Shown here one piece after another: positions 15,018 through 19,882 of a DNA stretch of 20,632 nucleotides. Below the pieces are notes generated by a model that saw only the letters and a program-made list of their open reading frames with translations, was not told where the DNA came from and did not search any database. Each line of letters begins with the position of its first letter. Position 1 is the first letter of the stretch. Origin of the DNA: JACVRW01 sp052038485 (GTDB lineage Bacteria > Actinomycetota > Thermoleophilia > Solirubrobacterales > Thermoleophilaceae); contig JBQGCL010000013.1 of NCBI GenBank assembly GCA_052038485.1, positions 1 to 20,632 on the forward strand, read 5' to 3'. A program made the position numbers and the translations under genes.

Positions 15018-15431
15018 ATGTACGACAGCGGCGCGCTCGCGCTCGAGGCTCAGGACGTCATGACGCCCGGGGTCGTGACCGTCTCCGACGACGCCACGCT
15101 CGGCGAGGCTGTGGAGGCGATGGCAGAGCACCGCATCCATGCCGTGCTCGTCGTGGATCGCGAGAGCGGCACATCACTCGGATGGATCACCGCCCGCGGC
15201 CTGCTCGCGATGGTCGGCTGCGATCCGGGCGTGCCGGCCGTCGACGTGATCGATGAGAAGCCGCGCTCGATCGAGCCCGAGGCCACGCTGCGCGCGGCCA
15301 TCTACGCGCTGGCCCTCCCGGGGGTGACGCGGCTGCTCGTACGGCCGCGCGACGATGCCCAGCCGGTCGGAGTGATCAGCGACTACGACCTGACGGTCAA
15401 GGCCACTCGCCTCAGTCGACACCCAGCGTGA
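15018..15431 (+). CDS. CBS-domain pair protein
   Basis: 137-residue Bateman module. CBS1 at about 12-65 starts with the classic DVMTPGVVTVSDDATLGEA and ends LGWITARGLLAMV. CBS2 at about 77-130 runs from DVIDEKPRSIEPEATLRAA to PVGVISDYDLTVKA. It is likely a soluble nucleotide-sensing pair, the second such protein in the window. ATG 15018 is chosen because it begins just before CBS1. An in-frame TTG at 14943, overlapping the oxidoreductase end, would add 25 residues without domain features. The upstream 67 bases hold GATGCT six bases before the ATG, a poor match to the -10 boxes seen elsewhere, so co-transcription with the oxidoreductase gene is at least as likely. Its last 20 bases overlap the convergent ZIP gene. 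Confidence 0.87.
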   Translation: MYDSGALALEAQDVMTPGVVTVSDDATLGEAVEAMAEHRIHAVLVVDRESGTSLGWITARGLLAMVGCDPGVPAVDVIDEKPRSIEPEATLRAAIYALALPGVTRLLVRPRDDAQPVGVISDYDLTVKATRLSRHPA

Positions 15432-16155
15432 GCGCCAGCACCAGCATGGCGACCGCGCCGGCGGCCGTTCCCGCCGCGGCCATCGGCCACCCGCCGCGCA
15501 CGAACGCCTGAGGCGCCAGCTCGACCGCCACCAGCGAGAGCATCGCTCCGGCGGCGAACGCGAACGAAAACGGCAGCAGCTCGCTGACCTGCTCGACGGC
15601 GAGATAGGCGAGCACCGCCCCGATCGGTTGGGGGACGCTCGTGAGCACGGCCGCCCAGAACTGCTCGGCGCGGCCGAAGCCGGCGCTCTCCATCGGGATC
15701 GCGATCGAGGTGCCCTCGGGGACGTTCTGCAGCCCGATCGCCAGCACCACGAACAGCGCGAGGCCCTCTGTGTCGGACGCGAATGCGGTGCCGATCGCGA
15801 AGCCCTCCGGCAGGCTGTGCACGAGCAGCACCCCGAAGACGAGCAGGGCGCGCCGCACGCCGGCACCGCGCAGCTGGCCGACGTGCGCGTCGTGCCGGGT
15901 GAGGTAGCGGCGCGTGCCGAGCAGGAACACCACGCCGGTCGCGAGGCCGGCCGCGACGGCGACGTCGCCGCCCTCGTCGAGCGCCGGAAGGAGCAGACCG
16001 ACGACCGAGGCGACTCCCATCAGCCCGACGGCCGTGCCCCACAGGAACGGCCGCAGCAACTCCGCCCCGGCGCCGAGCAGGAAGACCGGCACGGCACCCA
16101 GCCCCGTAGCGAGCGCTGTCGCGCTGCCGGCCAGCGCGAGCACCGCCACCTCCAC
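15412..16155 (-). CDS. ZIP-family (GufA/ZupT-like) divalent metal transporter
   Basis: 247 residues, about eight hydrophobic helices. The central metal-site motifs are HSLPEGFAIGTAF (113-125) and LQNVPEGTSIAIP (142-154), matching the H-N/S-x-P-E-G repeats of ZIP transporters, which move Zn2+, Fe2+ or Mn2+ into the cytosol. In the second motif the usual His is Gln143, a variation that also occurs in the GufA branch. A variable polar loop (about 82-100, containing RHDAHVGQ) lies between helices 3 and 4. The start GTG 16155 lies 9 bp after the stop of the NarL-type regulator and is preceded by AAGGG at a spacing of 6, so it is the second gene of that operon. The metal cannot be assigned from sequence. 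Confidence 0.88.
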   Translation of the reverse strand: MEVAVLALAGSATALATGLGAVPVFLLGAGAELLRPFLWGTAVGLMGVASVVGLLLPALDEGGDVAVAAGLATGVVFLLGTRRYLTRHDAHVGQLRGAGVRRALLVFGVLLVHSLPEGFAIGTAFASDTEGLALFVVLAIGLQNVPEGTSIAIPMESAGFGRAEQFWAAVLTSVPQPIGAVLAYLAVEQVSELLPFSFAFAAGAMLSLVAVELAPQAFVRGGWPMAAAGTAAGAVAMLVLALTLGVD

Positions 16156-16161
16156 GGCGCG

Positions 16162-16166
16162 CCCTT
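16162..16166 (-). promoter_or_regulatory. Ribosome binding site of the ZIP transporter gene
   Basis: AAGGG, overlapping the TAA stop of the upstream regulator gene and 6 bases before GTG 16155. Confidence 0.45.
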
Positions 16167-16806
16167 ACCGGTCGATCAGGTCGTGGTCGAGGGCGTAGCG
16201 GACGAGCTCCGCGCGGCTCGACATGCCCAGCTTCTGCTGGATGTGGGCGCGATGCGTCTCGACGGTGCGCACGCTCAGGTACAGCTGCTGCGCGATTTCG
16301 TTGTTGGTGTGGCCGAGCGCGATCAGCTGAAGGACGTCGAGCTCGCGCTCGGTCAGGTCGCCGGGCGGCCCCGCGGGCGTGGCCGGAGCGGCCGCCATGC
16401 GGGCACCGAGCTCGGGGTTGAGCCAGGTCCCGCCGCCGACGGCCGCGCGGATCGCCTGCACGAGCTCGGTGCCGGCCGCCTGCTTGAGGACGTAGCCGCG
16501 CGCGCCCGCGCGCAGGGCCTCGCGTGCGAACGCGGGGTCCTCCTGCATGGTCAGCACCACCACCGAGGTGCCCGGCGAGGCCTCCGTGATCGCCGGGATC
16601 GCCTCGAGGCTCGAGCCGCCCGGCATGTTGAGGTCGAGCACCAGCGCCTTCGGCTTGTAGCCGAGCACCGAGCGCCGCGTGGAGTCGATGTCGCCGGTCT
16701 CGGCCACGACCTCGATGTCCTCCTCGGCCTCCAGCAGCATGCGCAACCCGCTGCGCACGACCGCGTGGTCGTCGGCCAGGACGATCGTGATCGTCTCCGT
16801 CTCCAC
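16165..16806 (-). CDS. NarL/LuxR-family response regulator
   Basis: 213 residues. The receiver domain (about 5-122) has the acid pair Asp12-Asp13 (LADDHAVVRSG), phospho-acceptor Asp58 (ALVLDLNMPGG), Thr86 in VVVLTMQED and Lys108 in YVLKQAAG. A proline/alanine linker leads to a LuxR helix-turn-helix (151-207): LTERELDVLQLIALG, then TVETHRAHIQQKLG. I place the start at GTG 16806, 7 bases after a TAGCGT box, which gives the usual family N-terminus. ATG 16827 in frame would include that box in the coding region. The gene leads an operon with the ZIP transporter. NarL-type regulators pair with HisKA_3 kinases, and the kinase at 10855 is the only such one here, so pairing is plausible but unproven. 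Confidence 0.92.
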   Translation of the reverse strand: METETITIVLADDHAVVRSGLRMLLEAEEDIEVVAETGDIDSTRRSVLGYKPKALVLDLNMPGGSSLEAIPAITEASPGTSVVVLTMQEDPAFAREALRAGARGYVLKQAAGTELVQAIRAAVGGGTWLNPELGARMAAAPATPAGPPGDLTERELDVLQLIALGHTNNEIAQQLYLSVRTVETHRAHIQQKLGMSSRAELVRYALDHDLIDR

Positions 16807-16813
16807 CGCTCGG

Positions 16814-16819
16814 ACGCTA
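16814..16819 (-). promoter_or_regulatory. -10 box (TAGCGT) of the NarL-type regulator operon, leaderless start
   Basis: TAGCGT on the minus strand fits TANNNT and ends 7 bases before GTG 16806. It is what makes GTG 16806 preferable to ATG 16827. Confidence 0.5.
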
Positions 16820-16956
16820 TCGCTCATGCCGGGAGGATCGGCGACCGAGGGGAACGCGGCATCCGCCGGATCCCGCGTGCGGGTGCGGACAACTACTGAC
16901 GCGCTCGGCGGCCCGCGCCGGATGCCGGAGTGCGCGCGGCGGGCGAAGCTGAGGGC

Positions 16957-17232
16957 ATGAACACCGAAGACGGCAACGACCGATCGCTGATGGACGCAAC
17001 CGGCCTCGGGCTGCTGCCCGGCCTTGCCCTCGCGACCGCCCTGCTGTGCGTCGCCATGGCGGCGCTGCTGACCGGCTCGATGTGGGCCGTGGCCGGCGTG
17101 CTGCTGCTGATCATCGTCTGCGCGGCCGCGGTCGTGTACGTGGTGCTGGCGATCAGCGCCGAGGGGGACGAGGGTCACAGGCTCCGCAAGCGCGTGCCCG
17201 GGCTCGACGACTCCGCCGGCAACACGCGGTAG
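16957..17232 (+). CDS. Small two-helix membrane protein, function unknown
   Basis: 91 residues. An acidic N-terminus (MNTEDGNDRSLMD) is followed by two hydrophobic helices at about 16-41 (LLPGLALATALLCVAMAALL) and 43-68, then a charged tail (EGDEGHRLRKRVPGLDD). I do not recognise a family. ATG 16957 has GAGGG directly before it, too close for an ideal Shine-Dalgarno; GTG 16930 is an in-frame alternative adding nine residues. It is divergent from the NarL-type regulator across 150 bp, and its last 58 bases overlap the convergent ferric-reductase-like gene. Good hydrophobic architecture argues for a real gene, but coding evidence is weaker than for its neighbours. Confidence 0.6.
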   Translation: MNTEDGNDRSLMDATGLGLLPGLALATALLCVAMAALLTGSMWAVAGVLLLIIVCAAAVVYVVLAISAEGDEGHRLRKRVPGLDDSAGNTR

Positions 17233-17750
17233 GTCGCCGCGAACACCGCCGGCAAGGCCGTCACACCGAGCACCGCGAGCAGCCACGGGCTGCTCGCATC
17301 GGTTCCCGATCCCAGCGTGTGTGCGATCGCCAGCAGGTACACGGCCAGCGTCCAGCGGTGCAGCCAGCGCCACACCGCCACACCGATCCAGCGGCGGACG
17401 TAGAAGCTGAGGCCGACGATCGCCGCGAGCCAGCCGGAGACGATCCCGACCCCGGTCCAGACCGGCTGGTTCGACAGCGCGAACGGCAGCGCGATGCCCG
17501 CCAGTCCCGGGCGGAGATACGAATCGCCGAGCAGCAGCAGCCCGTGCGCCGCGATCGCGATCAGCCCCGCCAGAGCCAGCGACTCGTGTAGTCGCTTGAG
17601 GCGCGCGGGCCACCCCGGCCGCCTCACAAGCCGGGCGGCGAGCGTCAGCCCCACCCCGACCGAGAGCGAGACGAGCACGATCGCCACGACTCCAAATGCC
17701 CGGCTCGCCAGCCAGAACAGGTGCTGGGAGGGATCGGCGGACCCGGTCAT
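17175..17750 (-). CDS. Ferric-reductase-like transmembrane haem protein
   Basis: 191-residue integral membrane protein with about six helices, resembling the YedZ/MsrQ and ferric-reductase transmembrane (FRD) fold. His55 and His69 (RLHESLALAG and IAAHGLLLLG) lie 14 residues apart, and His131 and His144 (WLHRWTLAVY and AIAHTLGSGT) 13 apart on a later helix. This is the four-His pattern that binds two b-haems in this superfamily, so it should move electrons across the cytoplasmic membrane. No FAD/NAD(P)H domain is attached, so a partner must supply or accept electrons. The start ATG 17750 overlaps the ApbE stop (ATGA), tying it to flavin transfer. An MsrQ function would need an MsrP partner, and none is visible. 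Confidence 0.82.
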   Translation of the reverse strand: MTGSADPSQHLFWLASRAFGVVAIVLVSLSVGVGLTLAARLVRRPGWPARLKRLHESLALAGLIAIAAHGLLLLGDSYLRPGLAGIALPFALSNQPVWTGVGIVSGWLAAIVGLSFYVRRWIGVAVWRWLHRWTLAVYLLAIAHTLGSGTDASSPWLLAVLGVTALPAVFAATYRVLPAESSSPGTRLRSL

Positions 17751-18694
17751 GCCGCCCTGTGTGCTTCGGCGGCCGCCGCACAGGCCAGCCTGATGCTGCC
17801 GTCCTCGAGCACCAGTGCGCCGCCGCGCGGCTCCAGCAGGCGCAGGCCCGCCTCCGGGCCGGACAGAAGGGCGGCCTTGGCGAGCGCCTCGGCGCGCACG
17901 GCACTGTCGGCGAGCGCCGTCGCCTGGACGATGCCTGTCCAGGCCGGCCGGCCGGAGGCCGGGTCGATCAGGTGGTGACCGAAGCCGTCGCGCGTGCGCC
18001 AGATCCGGCGCGAGATCCCGCTCGTGGCGACCGCGCCGCGTGCGATTCGGAAGCGGAGATCGCGACGGCCGAGCGGGTCCTCGACCGCCGCGATCCTGGG
18101 CGCCCCGGTGTGGCCGCCGAGGGCGATGTCGCCACCGACGTCGATCGCGAAGCTCGCGTATCCCGCCAGCAGCGCGGCGGCCGAGTCGGCCGCGTAGCCC
18201 TTGGCGCTGCCGCCGAGGTCGAGCCGCAGGCCGGGCGGCCGCCGCACCGAGCCTTCGCGGAGCTCGATCGCGCGCCAGCGCGCACCTCCGTGCGGCCGGG
18301 CAGGCCGGCGCCGCGGAGCGACGTGGAGCGCCTCGCGCAGATCCGCGGGCTCCACGCCGCGCCGGGAGGTCGCGTAGCCGGCGCGCTCCAGCTCGCCAAG
18401 CAAGGTGGGATCCACAAGGCCGCCGGTCAGCTCGGCGGCCTCCAGCGCGGCGCGCAGCGCAGCCGCGAGCGTCCCCGAGATCGGGACGGTCTCGCGCGGG
18501 TCGGCGTTGAGGCGGCTGAGCTCGCTGTCGGGGTCGAAGCGCGTAAGCAGCACGTGGTGGCGGCGCAGCAGCCGCTCGACCACGATCGCCGCGGCGCCGG
18601 CCGCGGGGACGTCCGGCCTTGACGGCGGGCCGATCAGGATCCGTACCTCGGTGCCGAACAGCTCGAGTCGCCGCTCGACCTCGGAGGCGATCAC
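17747..18694 (-). CDS. apbE: FAD:protein FMN transferase (ApbE family)
   Basis: 315 residues. ApbE takes FAD and attaches FMN through phosphoester linkage to Thr/Ser of a target protein, using Mg2+. Family elements: RFDPDSELSRLN (52-63), LDLGGSAKGYAAD (158-170), DVGGDI (185-190), ATSG (223-226), and HHLIDPASGRP (240-250) for substrate and metal binding. I see no signal peptide or lipobox; the N-terminus (MIASEVERRLELFGTEVRIL) looks cytosolic, unlike most periplasmic ApbE. The start is GTG 18694, sharing GTGA with the stop of the small upstream gene; its stop overlaps the ferric-reductase-like start. No FMN-binding-domain protein with an S/T-G-A-T acceptor motif is visible in the window, so the flavinylation target is unknown. 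Confidence 0.9.
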   Translation of the reverse strand: MIASEVERRLELFGTEVRILIGPPSRPDVPAAGAAAIVVERLLRRHHVLLTRFDPDSELSRLNADPRETVPISGTLAAALRAALEAAELTGGLVDPTLLGELERAGYATSRRGVEPADLREALHVAPRRRPARPHGGARWRAIELREGSVRRPPGLRLDLGGSAKGYAADSAAALLAGYASFAIDVGGDIALGGHTGAPRIAAVEDPLGRRDLRFRIARGAVATSGISRRIWRTRDGFGHHLIDPASGRPAWTGIVQATALADSAVRAEALAKAALLSGPEAGLRLLEPRGGALVLEDGSIRLACAAAAEAHRAA

Positions 18695-18915
18695 GAGCTA
18701 CGGGTCACCACCTGGGCGGGCGCCGTGTTGCTCTGCGTCGTATCCGCCTGCTGCTGCGCCTTGGCCTTGGGCCGCAGCGCGGGATCGTGTCCGGCCGCCA
18801 TCTGAACGGCGAGGCCGCCGGTGATCGCGACGGCTGCGCCCACCGCGATCGCCGTGACCTTGGCGGTCATGGCCGTGGTCGAGGGACGCTTGCGCGGTGC
18901 AGCGTCAGTCCTCAT
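18691..18915 (-). CDS. Small exported or membrane-anchored protein B, unknown function
   Basis: 74 residues. A basic N-terminus (RTDAAPRKRPSTTAM) precedes a hydrophobic segment at about 17-38 (KVTAIAVGAAVAITGGLAV), then a polar tail rich in Ala, Gln, Thr and Pro ending APAQVVTRSS. It looks like a signal peptide or single-pass anchor with a disordered extracytoplasmic tail. It overlaps the preceding small gene by 11 bp and ApbE by 4 bp, so it is a true operon member. GAGG just upstream of ATG 18915 could serve as ribosome binding site. It resembles the upstream small protein (hydrophobic segment with GGL-V, then A/Q/P tail with APAQ-V), suggesting tandem duplication. I recognise no named family. 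Confidence 0.65.
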   Translation of the reverse strand: MRTDAAPRKRPSTTAMTAKVTAIAVGAAVAITGGLAVQMAAGHDPALRPKAKAQQQADTTQSNTAPAQVVTRSS

Positions 18916-19108
18916 CGGCCTCGAGCTCCTCGTCATCGAAGGTCGCTGCGGCCGGCACGGATTGTGCCGGCGCGGCTTGCGACTGCGCCTGGGCCGGTTT
19001 GGTGGCGGTTGGGCTCTTGTGCCGCACCGCGAGGCCGGCGACCGACAGTCCGCCAATGAAGACCGCGGTCGCGAGCGCCGCGATCCTGATGCGCATCGGG
19101 GTCGTCAT
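18905..19108 (-). CDS. Small exported or membrane-anchored protein A, unknown function
   Basis: 67 residues. MTTPMRIRIAAL leads into a hydrophobic helix (about 7-27, ATAVFIGGLSVAGLAV), a basic step (RHK), an Ala/Gln/Pro/Ser-rich stretch, and an acidic end (FDDEELEADED). The plan is a short anchor or signal peptide plus a disordered tail. First gene of the minus-strand operon with protein B, ApbE and the ferric-reductase-like protein, and divergent from the OmpR-type regulator across 96 bp. No Shine-Dalgarno or well-placed TANNNT precedes ATG 19108; ATG 19096 (MRIRIAAL) is an alternative start. Function is unknown; an electron-transfer accessory role is suggested only by the operon. Confidence 0.62.
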   Translation of the reverse strand: MTTPMRIRIAALATAVFIGGLSVAGLAVRHKSPTATKPAQAQSQAAPAQSVPAAATFDDEELEADED

Positions 19109-19153
19109 GACGTCGAGGCTGGCGGGCTACCCTCAGAGCCGGCTTGGGACGGG

Positions 19154-19193
19154 GTTAGAGATTTCTAAGCCTGCGCTAACAGCGCGCGCTTAG
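19154..19193. promoter_or_regulatory. Four CTAAS elements, likely OmpR-family operator
   Basis: Within the 96-bp divergent gap lie GTTAG (19154-19158), CTAAG (19165-19169), CTAAC (19176-19180) and CTTAG (19189-19193). These are four copies of CTAA[G/C], the outer two inverted. Centre spacings are 11, 11 and 13 bp, about one helical turn, as expected for tandem OmpR/PhoB-type sites. The array overlaps the -10 box of the regulator gene, so autoregulation is likely. Confidence 0.5.
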
Positions 19194-19196
19194 AGT
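19191..19196 (+). promoter_or_regulatory. -10 box (TAGAGT) of the OmpR-type regulator gene
   Basis: TAGAGT fits TANNNT and ends 8 bases before ATG 19205, again predicting a leaderless or nearly leaderless transcript. It overlaps the last CTAAS element. Confidence 0.45.
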
Positions 19197-19204
19197 CGTT
19201 CGAC

Positions 19205-19882
19205 ATGCGGATCCTCGTGGTGGAGGACGAGCCGGCAATCGCGGAGTTCGTGGAACGCGGGCTGCGGGCGGCCGGCTACGTCGTCGACCGCGCCGCCGAC
19301 GGCCTGGAGGCCGAGCGGCGCGCGCTCGGTGGGCAGTACGACCTCGTCCTGCTCGACATCCTGCTCCCCGAGCAGGACGGGCTCCAGGTGCTCGCGGCGA
19401 TCCGCGAGCGCGACCGCAGCCTGCCGGTCATCCTCCTGACCGCGCTCGGCGAGATCGAAGACCGCGTGCGCGGGCTCGATCGCGGCGCGACCGACTACGT
19501 GGTCAAGCCGTTCTCGATGGAGGAGCTGCTCGCTCGCGTGCGGGCGCACCTGCGCCGCCCGCACCAAGCGACCGCGGATGTTCTCGAGGTCGGCGACCTG
19601 CGCCTCGATCTCGGCACGCGCCGGGTCGAGCGGGCGGGCGAGCAGATCAAGCTGACGGCGCGCGAATTCGAGCTGCTCGCCTACCTGATGCGCCATCCCG
19701 GCCAGGTCCTGTCGCGGGAGCAGATACTCAACGCCGTGTGGGGCTTCGAGTATGAACCCGGCACGAACGTCCTGGAGGTCTACGTCAGCTACCTGCGCGG
19801 GAAGCTGCGCCGTAACGGGTCGGAGGCTCCGATCGAGACCGTGCGTGGCGCGGGCTACCGCTTGCTCGACTCCGGTGGGTAG
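19205..19882 (+). CDS. OmpR/PhoB-family response regulator
   Basis: 225 residues. Receiver domain (1-118) with the acid pocket at Glu7-Asp8 (VVEDEP), phospho-acceptor Asp51 (VLLDILLPEQDG), Thr79 (ILLTALG) and Lys101 (VVKPFS). The winged-helix output domain (about 127-222) shows LTAREFELLAYLMRHPGQVLS, the recognition-helix region EVYVSYLRGKLRR, and ETVRGAGYRL at the C-terminal wing. It should be phosphorylated by the kinase encoded immediately downstream, whose start lies 8 bases before this stop. It is divergent from the small proteins-ApbE-ferric-reductase operon, making that operon and its own promoter the most likely targets. Confidence 0.95.
   Translation: MRILVVEDEPAIAEFVERGLRAAGYVVDRAADGLEAERRALGGQYDLVLLDILLPEQDGLQVLAAIRERDRSLPVILLTALGEIEDRVRGLDRGATDYVVKPFSMEELLARVRAHLRRPHQATADVLEVGDLRLDLGTRRVERAGEQIKLTAREFELLAYLMRHPGQVLSREQILNAVWGFEYEPGTNVLEVYVSYLRGKLRRNGSEAPIETVRGAGYRLLDSGG

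Noticed and set aside
16807..17904. Upstream extension of the NarL-type regulator (579-codon frame)
   Set aside because: The extra sequence is low complexity and crosses the promoter and two other genes; the receiver domain begins right after GTG 16806.
4654..19204. DosR-box-like palindromes (GGGAC...GTCCC type) in the intergenic regions
   Set aside because: Prompted by the DevS-like kinase, I read each divergent region for the mycobacterial DevR/DosR box and found no convincing match; the local regulator may use another site.
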